A DNA stretch of 22,418 nucleotides. It comes from Porticoccus sp964608185. GTDB lineage: Bacteria; Pseudomonadota; Gammaproteobacteria; Pseudomonadales; Porticoccaceae. Position 1 is the stretch's first letter. Each line of letters opens with the position of its first letter. The position numbers were made by a program, and so were the translations under genes. Below the pieces are notes generated by a model that saw nothing but the letters and a program-made list of their open reading frames with translations, made no database searches and was not told the DNA's origin. The stretch covers positions 1-22,418 of the forward strand of contig CAZSMR010000021.1 of NCBI GenBank assembly GCA_964608185.1, given 5' to 3'. Positions 15,285-22,194 of the stretch are shown piece after piece.

Positions 15285-17311
15285 TGTTAGTAGCTTTACG
15301 TGATTGGGTAGATGCACGCTTACCAATTATGCGTGCTTGGAATACCCACATGGCCAAATATTATGCCCCCAAGAATTTCAATTTTTGGTATTATTTTGGC
15401 GTCTTATCACTAGTTGTATTGATAATACAGTTAGTATCTGGGATTTGGCTCCTGATGAGCTTTGAGGGTTCCTCTGAAAGAGCTTTTGCTTCGGTTGAGT
15501 ACATCATGCGAGATGTTGACTACGGTTGGATTATTCGGTACATACATTCCACTGGTGCATCGGCTTTTTTTATGGTTATTTACCTTCATATGTTTCGTGG
15601 TTTGATATACGGTTCATATAAGGCACCACGTGAATTAGTCTGGATTTTTGGTATGACTATCTATGTGGCTTTAATGGCTGAAGCCTTCATGGGTTACGTT
15701 CTTCCTTGGGGCCAAATGTCTTTTTGGGGTGCACAAGTGATTATTTCACTATTTGGTGCTATACCTGTTATAGGTGAGGATATCGTTCAATGGGTTAGAG
15801 GCGACTATCTGATTTCAGGTATAACACTAAATAGATTCATGTCTCTCCATGTCGTAGCTTTGCCTATTATTTTGCTAGCCTTAGTTGTTTTACATCTACT
15901 TGCGCTTCATGAGGTGGGTTCAAACAACCCAGATGGCGTAGATATTAAGAAAAACAAAGATGAAAATGGCGTCCCGATAGATGGTATACCCTTTCATCCA
16001 TATTATACAGTTCATGATTTGGTTCCAATTACAGTCTTTTTATTCGTTTTTTGTTTTATTCTATTCTTTATGCCAGAGATGGGTGGGTATTTTTTAGAGT
16101 ATGCAAATTTTGAAATCGCAAACCCTTTAAAGACTCCAGAGCACATTGCACCTGTGTGGTATTTTACGCCCTTTTATTCAATGCTTAGAGCAGTCCCAGA
16201 TAAGTTTGCCGGATTCTTAGTAATGGCTGCAGCCATAGCAATTTTATTTGTATTGCCATGGTTGGATCGAAGTCCAGTAAGATCTATGAGATATAAAGGT
16301 AGTTTTAGTCGTGGAGCAATACTCGTCTTCGCGGCCTGTTTTGTTATTCTTGGCGTGTTGGGTGTAAAAGCACCAACACCGGAGCGTACTTTTCTAGCAC
16401 AAGTATGCACTGGTTTGTATTTTTTATTCTTCTTTGCCATGCCGTTTTGGACTCGAATAGAGAAGACAAAGCCCGAACCAGCTCGTGTCACAATGGATGG
16501 TGGCATGGGTCCTTGGAAGACAATATTAGCTGTATTTATTGTTATGTTTTTGATTTGGGCCCCCCTTAAAGCAGTAGGATCTGAATCCTCTTTCAAATGT
16601 GGAGCTATTCCTTGCGATGAATTTAGTGCTGACTTGAGTGATAAGCCTTCACTTCAAAGTGGTGCTAAATCTTTTGTAAATTATTGTATGGGTTGCCACT
16701 CTGCAAAATATTCTCGTTGGGATAGAGTTGCTAGAGATTTAAAAATACCTCCGAACCTAGCTAAAGAAAATTTAATATATGCAGATCAAAAATTCGGTGC
16801 TTTAATGGATATTTCAATGCCAGCAGATAAAGCTAAAGCATGGTTTGGTGCGACACCTCCAGACTTGACTCTAGTTGCTAGATCTCGTTCTCCGGAATGG
16901 TTATATACATATCTTAGAAACTTTTACTCAGATCCAAATCGCCCGCTTGGTGTAAATAACAGAGTTTTTAAGGATGTCGGAATGCCGCATGTTTTATTAG
17001 ATCTTCAGGGCTTACAGGAATGCGCGCCTGGCCCAGTTCTTGCTGCCAATGGAGGTATTAAAAGAGATATTTTTACTCGTGCTGAGATATTAGAGGACCC
17101 ATGTGGCCGCTACACACTTATAAGCGAAGGTAGTCTTTCTCCTGAAGATTTTGATAAAGCGGTATATGATCTAGTGAATTTTTTAACTTATGTTGCTGAA
17201 CCAATGGCCGAAGATCGTAAGAGAATTGGCACTTATGCTTTACTTTTTCTTGCATTCCTGTTTATTTGGGTCTGGCTATTAAACCGTGAATATTGGAAAG
17301 ATATCCATTAG
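15284..17311 (+). CDS. Fused cytochrome b / cytochrome c1 of the bc1 complex
   Basis: One uninterrupted frame of 675 codons encodes both remaining core subunits of complex III. Residues 1-about 400 are cytochrome b: haem ligands H88/H102 and H189/H203 (each pair 14 apart), the Qo-site segment HIAPVWYFTPFY (287-298) and about eight membrane helices. Residues about 408-432 look like the former c1 signal sequence (MGPWK, then a hydrophobic stretch), with a possible signal-peptidase site after AVG (430-432). Residues 433-675 are cytochrome c1: haem motif CMGCH (468-472), methionine ligand M567 (DVGMPHV), and a C-terminal anchor (about 648-666) ending NREYWKDIH. In most gammaproteobacteria these are separate petB and petC. 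Bradyrhizobium fbcH is a known fused precursor that is cut after synthesis, and the same is likely here. Confidence 0.95.
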   Translation: MLVALRDWVDARLPIMRAWNTHMAKYYAPKNFNFWYYFGVLSLVVLIIQLVSGIWLLMSFEGSSERAFASVEYIMRDVDYGWIIRYIHSTGASAFFMVIYLHMFRGLIYGSYKAPRELVWIFGMTIYVALMAEAFMGYVLPWGQMSFWGAQVIISLFGAIPVIGEDIVQWVRGDYLISGITLNRFMSLHVVALPIILLALVVLHLLALHEVGSNNPDGVDIKKNKDENGVPIDGIPFHPYYTVHDLVPITVFLFVFCFILFFMPEMGGYFLEYANFEIANPLKTPEHIAPVWYFTPFYSMLRAVPDKFAGFLVMAAAIAILFVLPWLDRSPVRSMRYKGSFSRGAILVFAACFVILGVLGVKAPTPERTFLAQVCTGLYFLFFFAMPFWTRIEKTKPEPARVTMDGGMGPWKTILAVFIVMFLIWAPLKAVGSESSFKCGAIPCDEFSADLSDKPSLQSGAKSFVNYCMGCHSAKYSRWDRVARDLKIPPNLAKENLIYADQKFGALMDISMPADKAKAWFGATPPDLTLVARSRSPEWLYTYLRNFYSDPNRPLGVNNRVFKDVGMPHVLLDLQGLQECAPGPVLAANGGIKRDIFTRAEILEDPCGRYTLISEGSLSPEDFDKAVYDLVNFLTYVAEPMAEDRKRIGTYALLFLAFLFIWVWLLNREYWKDIH

Positions 17312-17320
17312 TAACTCCTT

Positions 17321-17352
17321 GGGCGGCTAACTTCAGTCGCTCGTTTATTTAT
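17321..17352 (+). terminator. Terminator-like hairpin after petBC
   Basis: GGGCGGCT (17321-17328) pairs with AGTCGCTC (17335-17342) over eight positions including two G-U pairs, with a 6-nt loop, followed by the T-rich GTTTATTTAT. It starts 10 bp after the petBC stop. The T-run is broken by A, so termination may be partial, letting some transcripts continue into sspA. Confidence 0.5.
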
Positions 17353-17372
17353 AATTAAATCGAGGTTTCATT

Positions 17373-17999
17373 ATGGGGATTGTTGCAAAACGATCATCCA
17401 TGACATTTTATTCTGATCCGACTTGCCATTATAGCCATCGGGTTCGTATTGTCTTGGCAGAAAAAGGGGTTACTGTTGATATCGTGGATGTTGATAATTT
17501 AGCTATTCCAGAAGAAGTGCTGACCATCAACCCATACGGTACATTACCTACACTGATTGACCGTGAGCTAGCTTTGTATGAAACTAAGGTGATGATGGAG
17601 TATCTTGATGAAAGATTTCCTCATCCTCCGTTATTACCTGTTTATCCTGTAGCTAGAGCATTAAGTCGTCAATTTATTCACCGCATAGAGAAAGATTGCA
17701 GCTCTCAAATAGATATAATAATTAGATCTTCAGATATTCAGATTATAGAAAATGCCCGCAAAGAATTACAAGATAGCCTTATCAGTCTTGCCCCAATTTT
17801 CGCTGACCTGCCTTATTTTATGAGCGAATACTTTACTGTAGTCGATTGCTGTTTGAGTCCTATTTTATGGAGGCTAAAAACTTTGGGCATTGAGATTCCT
17901 GATAATCGACAAACAAAACCGTTGCACGAATACATGCAACGTCTTTTTGATCGCGAATCTTTTCAAGAGAGCTTGTCTGAAATTGAAAGAGAAATGTAA
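17373..17999 (+). CDS. sspA: Stringent starvation protein A
   Basis: SspA has a glutathione-transferase fold without transferase activity and binds RNA polymerase holoenzyme, changing promoter choice in starvation and stress. The 208-residue product has the thioredoxin-like N-terminal domain (about 10-85; SHRVRIVLAEKGV, NPYGTLPTLIDRELALYET) and an all-helical C-terminal domain. Hallmarks include the motif MEYLDERFPHPPLLPVYPVARA with its surface-exposed PHPP patch required in E. coli SspA, then HRIEKDC, VVDCCLSPILWRLKTLGIE and SLSEIEREM. It follows the bc1 genes and precedes sspB, an order seen across beta- and gammaproteobacteria. Confidence 0.96.
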   Translation: MGIVAKRSSMTFYSDPTCHYSHRVRIVLAEKGVTVDIVDVDNLAIPEEVLTINPYGTLPTLIDRELALYETKVMMEYLDERFPHPPLLPVYPVARALSRQFIHRIEKDCSSQIDIIIRSSDIQIIENARKELQDSLISLAPIFADLPYFMSEYFTVVDCCLSPILWRLKTLGIEIPDNRQTKPLHEYMQRLFDRESFQESLSEIEREM

Positions 18000-18081
18000 C
18001 TATAATAACTATTAACTTTTTGTAAGGGCTAAAGTTATAGATTGTTTTTAGGTCGAATCTTTGTAATCGATATCCGCAACT

Positions 18082-18522
18082 ATGAATATGACATCAAACA
18101 AACCATACTTGATTAAAGCAATATATGAATGGATCGTCGATAACGAAATGACACCGTATGTTTCTGTTGATGCCAATCAACCAGGCGTTCAAGTACCTCA
18201 GAGTTATGCAACCAGAGATGGTGAAATAGTGCTCAATCTAGCGCCTCGCGCAATTACAAATGTAGTAATGAACAATGATGAGGTGTCGTTTAGCACGCGT
18301 TTTGGTGGTATTCCTTCTGACATTTACCTACCTATTCAATCTATAGTTGGAATTTATGCCCAAGAAAATGGTCAAGGTATGATCTTTCAGGTAGAACACC
18401 CAAAAGATCCTGATCCTAAAGGACCGGAACCTGTTAAAGCTGTTTTTTCATCTGATAAAACACCTAAAGACAAGCCATTAAGTGATAAAATTAAAAAACC
18501 CTCCTTGAGGATTGTTAAATAG
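18082..18522 (+). CDS. sspB: ClpXP protease specificity-enhancing factor SspB
   Basis: SspB binds ssrA-tagged peptides from stalled ribosomes, and RseA fragments, and delivers them to the ClpXP protease. The 146-residue product has the folded substrate-binding domain (about 5-112; KPYLIKAIYEWIVDNEMTPY, INLAPRA-like LNLAPRAI, SFSTRFGG, DIYLPIQSIVGIYA) and then a flexible linker rich in P, D and K. The last eight residues KPSLRIVK match the XB motif that docks on the ClpX N-domain. The linker is of ordinary length. It lies 82 bp after sspA and 11 bp before the thiolase gene. It fits functionally with algW in the window, since SspB aids removal of the anti-sigma fragment made after DegS/AlgW cleavage. 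Confidence 0.95.
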   Translation: MNMTSNKPYLIKAIYEWIVDNEMTPYVSVDANQPGVQVPQSYATRDGEIVLNLAPRAITNVVMNNDEVSFSTRFGGIPSDIYLPIQSIVGIYAQENGQGMIFQVEHPKDPDPKGPEPVKAVFSSDKTPKDKPLSDKIKKPSLRIVK

Positions 18523-18533
18523 AGGTTGTCATT

Positions 18534-19712
18534 ATGTTTGATCCAATAGTAATAGTGGGCATGGCTAGAACGCCTGTTGGCAGTATGCAGGGACAGTTCT
18601 CAGGAGTTCCAGCAACTCAACTGGGTGCGGCGGCCATAAAATCTGCTGTTGAGAGATCCCAGATTTCTTTAGATAAAATTGATTCTGTTGAGATGGGGTG
18701 TGTTTTGTCGGCTGGACTTAGGCAAGCGCCAGCAAGACAGGCCGCAATAGGAGCAGGTCTTCCTGTTTCAGTAAATTGCAGTACTATCAATAAGGTATGT
18801 GGTTCTGGTATGAAAGCCATTATGAATGCATGTGATAGTTTGTCTCTAGGGCATACTGATGTCGCAGTGGCAGGTGGGATGGAAAGTATGACAAATGCTC
18901 CATATCTGATGACACAGGGTAGGGGTGGATACCGTTTTGGTGATGCCACCATTCATGATCATATGACTTTGGATGGATTAGAGGACGCTTACACCAAAGA
19001 AGCTATGGGTTTATTTGCTGAAGCAACATGCACCAAGTACGACTTCACTCGTGAAGAACAAGATAATTTTGCTATTACTTCACTTCAAAGAGCCAAAAAA
19101 GCTATATCAGATGGAAAATTCGATTCTGAGATCACCCCTTTTACTGTAAAGAATCGTCGCGGTGACATCACATATGATGTTGACGAACAACCAGGAAAAG
19201 CAAATATAGAAAAAATTCCCAAATTAAGACCAGCCTTTAAAAAAGATGGTTCTGTTACTGCAGCAAATTCTAGCTCTATAAGTGATGGGGCTGCTGCCGT
19301 TGTTTTAACTAGATTATCTGAAGCAAAAAATCTAGGCCTTAAGCCCCTAGCTAAAATCTCAAAATATGTTAGTAATTCTCATGAGCCAGAGTGGTTTACC
19401 ACAGCTCCAGTTGGAGCTATTAAAAAGCTGTTAAAAGCACTTGATTGGTCAAAGGATGATGTTGACCTTTACGAAATCAATGAAGCATTTGCTGTTGTAC
19501 CTATGGCGGCAATGAAAGATTTAGATTTGTCGCATGAGAAAGTTAACGTGCACGGTGGTGCATGCGCCTTGGGACACCCTATTGGTGCATCTGGCGCTAG
19601 AATTGTAGTTACTTTGTTAGCTTCAATGCAGTTATATGACAAGAAAAAAGGTGTTGCTGCTGTATGTATTGGTGGTGGCGAGGCGTTAGCGATAGCACTT
19701 GAGTTACTCTGA
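18534..19712 (+). CDS. Acetyl-CoA C-acetyltransferase (biosynthetic thiolase)
   Basis: The enzyme joins two acetyl-CoA into acetoacetyl-CoA, or runs in reverse, and feeds ketone-body, polyhydroxybutyrate, isoprenoid-precursor or short-chain fatty acid routes. The 392-residue product has all thiolase features with positions equal to the well-studied Zoogloea enzyme: nucleophile C89 (NKVCGSGMKA), NEAFA at 316-320, H348 (GHPIGASGAR) and C378 (CIGGGEA). The GAGG ribosome binding site overlaps the sspB stop codon, 8 bases before the ATG, so it is translated from the ssp transcript. No thiolase is usual at this place in Pseudomonas or E. coli. No partner genes (phaB, phaC, atoDA) are near. The gene ends at a strong bidirectional terminator. 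Confidence 0.95.
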   Translation: MFDPIVIVGMARTPVGSMQGQFSGVPATQLGAAAIKSAVERSQISLDKIDSVEMGCVLSAGLRQAPARQAAIGAGLPVSVNCSTINKVCGSGMKAIMNACDSLSLGHTDVAVAGGMESMTNAPYLMTQGRGGYRFGDATIHDHMTLDGLEDAYTKEAMGLFAEATCTKYDFTREEQDNFAITSLQRAKKAISDGKFDSEITPFTVKNRRGDITYDVDEQPGKANIEKIPKLRPAFKKDGSVTAANSSSISDGAAAVVLTRLSEAKNLGLKPLAKISKYVSNSHEPEWFTTAPVGAIKKLLKALDWSKDDVDLYEINEAFAVVPMAAMKDLDLSHEKVNVHGGACALGHPIGASGARIVVTLLASMQLYDKKKGVAAVCIGGGEALAIALELL

Positions 19713-19719
19713 AGTCTGC

Positions 19720-19753
19720 TTGAAAAAACTGGCTTATGAGTCAGTTTTTTCAA
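19720..19753. terminator. Bidirectional intrinsic terminator between thiolase and dolP
   Basis: TTGAAAAAACTGGCT (19720-19734) pairs with AGTCAGTTTTTTCAA (19739-19753): a 15-bp stem with one G-U pair and the 4-nt loop TATG. The arms carry an A-run on the left and a T-run on the right, so the structure works as a terminator in both directions. It serves the convergent thiolase (stop at 19712) and dolP (stop at 19756) in a 43-bp gap. Confidence 0.9.
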
Positions 19754-19755
19754 AT

Positions 19756-20331
19756 CTAATCAGTGGTATACTCTAAGACAGACACTACTTTTACAGCTCC
19801 ACCAACTTCACTGGTTAGCTCTAAAGCCGTTGCAGCTTTCTTCTGAGAAATAAGACCCATTAAGTAAATTATCCCATTCTCTGTGACTACTTTAAAAGAG
19901 GAGGATTCTATTTCTTCGCTCGCCATAAGTTTAGCTTTAACCTTCGCCGAAAGCCATGCATCGTTTGTTCTTGCGATAAAAGAAGTGGGTCCACTCACTT
20001 TAATTTCGTTATATACCTGACGAACTCCACGATAATTTTTTGCTATTTCTGCGGCGAGACTTCTGGCTTCAGATGAAGGGGCTTGTCCAGTCAATAGAAC
20101 TATACGATTGTATGAGTTTATATTTATATGAGAACTTTTTAGCTGAGAACCTGCTTTTTTTATATTAACACCAATCGATGTTTCAAGTTCCCAGTCGTCA
20201 ATATCAGTACCTATAGATAGTTCTTCCGCTGATGGCTGTATTGGACTTTCAGTTGCGACATGAATGATCTCAGTACATCCCGTTATAAAGAAGGCATAAG
20301 TCATCAGCATAACTATCAAGCTATTTGGCAT
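19756..20331 (-). CDS. dolP: Outer-membrane lipoprotein with two BON domains (DolP/YraP-like)
   Basis: DolP is a lipoprotein that binds anionic phospholipid and supports outer-membrane integrity at division sites and under envelope stress. The 191-residue product begins with a lipoprotein signal peptide ending in the lipobox ITGC, with acylated cysteine C19. Two BON domains follow: residues about 45-113 (NRIVLLTGQAP, GVRQVYNEIKV) and about 123-190 (DAWLSAKVKAKLM, NGIIYLMGLIS, GAVKVVSVLEY). Length and layout match E. coli DolP. The start codon shares one base with the diaA stop (TAATG), so the two are coupled, the order also found in E. coli (diaA-yraP) and Pseudomonas. Confidence 0.9.
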   Translation of the reverse strand: MPNSLIVMLMTYAFFITGCTEIIHVATESPIQPSAEELSIGTDIDDWELETSIGVNIKKAGSQLKSSHININSYNRIVLLTGQAPSSEARSLAAEIAKNYRGVRQVYNEIKVSGPTSFIARTNDAWLSAKVKAKLMASEEIESSSFKVVTENGIIYLMGLISQKKAATALELTSEVGGAVKVVSVLEYTTD

Positions 20332-20933
20332 TAGTTGTCTCCCCCAAATATCTGTTTATCTATAAGCTCACAGAGGCAAAATATGCTCAACATCTGTAGC
20401 TCGCTTATTTGATGTACATCATTATGTTCGATTCTTAGCTCTATATCTCCGTCGCTTAACAAAGCTGATATGTCACTATCTTGTTTTCCTGTCAAAGCTA
20501 TTACATCCATAGACTTATCATGCGCTGCTTGAATAGCTTGAACCAGATTACTTGGATTAGTGCCACTACTAAATATGATCAATAAGTCACCAGGTTGCCC
20601 TAAAGCTAAAACCTGTTTGCTAAATACTTGGCTTTTCCCATTTTTATGGCATATGGCTGTTAGCATCCCAGTTTCATTTAAAGATATAGCAGGAAATCCT
20701 GGGCGCTCAAGCTTATATTGAAGCAATAGTAGCTCTGTAATGATATTGGCTAGAGATCCAGATAAACCATTTCCACATGATAATACTTTATGACCTGCGA
20801 GTAGTTGCTGTACTACTTTCTTACTTGCACTCACAATATAAGGGGCTAGCAATTCACCGCAAGCTGTCTTTGCTTGAATACTTTTATTAAAATGTGTAAT
20901 AACAGTTGATTCCATGACGCTATTTTTATCCAC
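20331..20933 (-). CDS. diaA: SIS-domain protein at the diaA position
   Basis: DiaA in E. coli binds DnaA and promotes timely initiation at oriC; its close relative GmhA is sedoheptulose 7-phosphate isomerase. The 200-residue product has one SIS domain with the shared segments LERPGFPAISL, FSKQVLALGQPGDLL, VQAIQAAHDK and CLCELID. Two usual motifs are altered: the sugar-phosphate loop is CGNGLSGS (53-60) instead of CGNGGSA, and the second loop is SSGTNPSN (122-129) instead of STSGNSxN. The helix that in GmhA carries the catalytic histidine (QEVH) reads SELQ (177-180). Isomerase activity is therefore unlikely. The position next to dolP favours DiaA, but the divergence leaves its exact role open. 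Confidence 0.75.
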   Translation of the reverse strand: MDKNSVMESTVITHFNKSIQAKTACGELLAPYIVSASKKVVQQLLAGHKVLSCGNGLSGSLANIITELLLLQYKLERPGFPAISLNETGMLTAICHKNGKSQVFSKQVLALGQPGDLLIIFSSGTNPSNLVQAIQAAHDKSMDVIALTGKQDSDISALLSDGDIELRIEHNDVHQISELQMLSIFCLCELIDKQIFGGDN

Positions 20934-21075
20934 TAAGATATTTGTGATCTTATAACAAAGTAAAGTCGATATTCTACCCCATGCTTAATTGGTTTGTTGG
21001 GGCTTTAACCGAAGAAAGCGTGTTAAATGTTTTTTATAGAATTTCATACACATATAAAAGTAAAAATTTCCCATT

Positions 21076-21105
21076 TTGGTAGTATCACCTGTTAAAGGTT
21101 ATATT
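21076..21105 (+). promoter_or_regulatory. Candidate sigma-70 promoter for rsmI
   Basis: TTGGTA (21076-21081) and TATATT (21100-21105) are 18 bp apart and match consensus at four and five of six bases. Transcription would start near 21112 and give a leader of about 148 nt, which would contain the hairpin at 21170-21210. Confidence 0.4.
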
Positions 21106-21169
21106 GTAACGCTTAAAAATCCTAGGCAAAGATTTACAGGTTATTAGATAGTATTTCGCATTCCGACCT

Positions 21170-21210
21170 TAGCGCTAAAATTTTTTGGTGTATCAAAAAT
21201 ACTAGCGCTA
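21170..21210 (+). repeat. Paired TAGCGCTA palindromes forming a long hairpin in the rsmI leader
   Basis: The 8-bp palindrome TAGCGCTA occurs at 21170-21177 and again at 21203-21210, a 33-bp period, close to three turns of DNA. The DNA between them holds ATTTTT(T)G and CAAAAAT, which are also complementary, so the whole segment can fold as an 8-bp outer stem, a small internal loop and a 7-bp inner stem. No T-run follows, so it is not a terminator. It may be a two-site operator or a leader RNA structure. Confidence 0.55.
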
Positions 21211-21259
21211 TGAAAAAAGAAGACTAATATTTTAATTTTAAACGCTGGTATTTATTCTT

Positions 21260-22096
21260 ATGAAAGGTGAGCTTTACTTAGTAGCAACTCCTATAGGCAA
21301 TATGAAGGATATGAGTCCTCGAGCCGTCGATACTCTTAACGAAGTAGATCTTGTGGCTGCTGAAGATAAGAGACGCAGTAGTCGATTATTTAGCTATTTC
21401 AATATAAAGACTCCTATGATTTCTTATCATGATCATAATGAAGATAAACAAATCCAAAAAATCATCGATCTACTATTGTGCGGGAAGTCAGTAGCTTTGG
21501 TTTCTGATGCTGGAACTCCATTGATTTCTGATCCTGGTTATAGATTAGTCAGAACTGCTAAGAATAACGGGCTTAAAGTATCAACTATACCTGGACCCTG
21601 TGCACTTATTGCTGCAATAAGTGCATCAGGTTTACCTAGTGATCGATTTATTTTTGAGGGATTTCTTCCAGCAAAATCTTCTGCTCGTATTGCAAAAATT
21701 CAAAGTATTTCTAGCGAACTCAGGACAATAATTTTTTATGAGGCCCCACATAGAATACTAGAGACGCTTGAAGATATGCTGGTTGTAATTAATCCCCTGC
21801 GGCAGGTATTTTTGGCAAGAGAGCTAACAAAAACGTATGAAACTTTTTTATCTGGAACTTTAATTGAAGTTTTAGAGCTCATTAGAGCTGATATAAATCA
21901 GCAAAAAGGTGAAATAGTTTTAGTCTTAGCAGGAAGAGACCCATCAGAAGGAAATCCAGATACTAATGAATCTGATCGAATATTATCTATTTTATTGGAG
22001 GAGTTACCTTTAAAACAGGCAGCATCATTGGTAGCAAAAATCACGGGCGGCCAAAAAAATATATTTTATAAGTTAGCTCTGTCCCTAAAGAAGTAG
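21260..22096 (+). CDS. rsmI: 16S rRNA (cytidine-1402-2'-O)-methyltransferase
   Basis: RsmI uses S-adenosylmethionine to methylate the 2'-hydroxyl of C1402 in the decoding centre of 16S rRNA. The 278-residue product is of usual length and has the SAM-dependent tetrapyrrole-methylase fold: VATPIGN (8-14), the block VAAEDKRRSSRL (32-43; most relatives read AEDTR), HDHNE (57-61), and SDAGTPLISDPG (82-93), then TIPGPCALIAA and FEGFLPAK. YEAPHRI and LARELTKTYET close the catalytic part; GEIVLVLAG follows. It is divergent from the diaA-dolP pair and lies upstream of rnpB on the same strand, as in Pseudomonas. Confidence 0.97.
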   Translation: MKGELYLVATPIGNMKDMSPRAVDTLNEVDLVAAEDKRRSSRLFSYFNIKTPMISYHDHNEDKQIQKIIDLLLCGKSVALVSDAGTPLISDPGYRLVRTAKNNGLKVSTIPGPCALIAAISASGLPSDRFIFEGFLPAKSSARIAKIQSISSELRTIIFYEAPHRILETLEDMLVVINPLRQVFLARELTKTYETFLSGTLIEVLELIRADINQQKGEIVLVLAGRDPSEGNPDTNESDRILSILLEELPLKQAASLVAKITGGQKNIFYKLALSLKK

Positions 22097-22125
22097 TTTC
22101 ACTAAGAAAAAAAGTATATCCAGTT

Positions 22126-22187
22126 CAGCATTGCCTGCTGTTCGCTTCAAAATAATTATCAGATAACAAGACATTTCGTGCTAATCT
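22126..22187 (+). promoter_or_regulatory. rsmI-rnpB spacer: small hairpin and weak extended -10 of rnpB
   Basis: CAGCA-5 nt-TGCTG (22126-22140) forms a small stem-loop after rsmI but has no good T-run, so termination there is doubtful. TGC-TAATCT (22179-22187) is an extended -10-like sequence 7 bases before the expected 5' end of the RNase P RNA. No convincing -35 is seen. Confidence 0.3.
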
Positions 22188-22194
22188 ATACACA

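Larger units (their letters stand above)
20934..21259. other. 326-bp divergent gap between diaA and rsmI (lpoA-yraN position)
   Basis: No gene is recognisable here on either strand, although lpoA and yraN occupy this place in related genomes. The gap holds a candidate rsmI promoter (21076-21105), a pair of palindromes forming a hairpin (21170-21210), and a small CCCCA/TGGGG inverted repeat near 20977-21002. The remaining sequence is A+T-rich with stops in every frame. I saw no remnant of LpoA or YraN, but a degraded fragment could escape reading by eye. Confidence 0.5.

Noticed and set aside
16142..16190. PVWY instead of PEWY at the Qo site of cytochrome b as a novel variant
   Set aside because: The PVWY form is, to my knowledge, common in proteobacterial cytochrome b, so it is not remarkable here.
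16480..16510. Sequencing error as the cause of the petB-petC fusion
   Set aside because: The frame stays open through a plausible linker and signal-like segment with normal composition, and fused b/c1 proteins are known; it cannot be fully excluded without reads.
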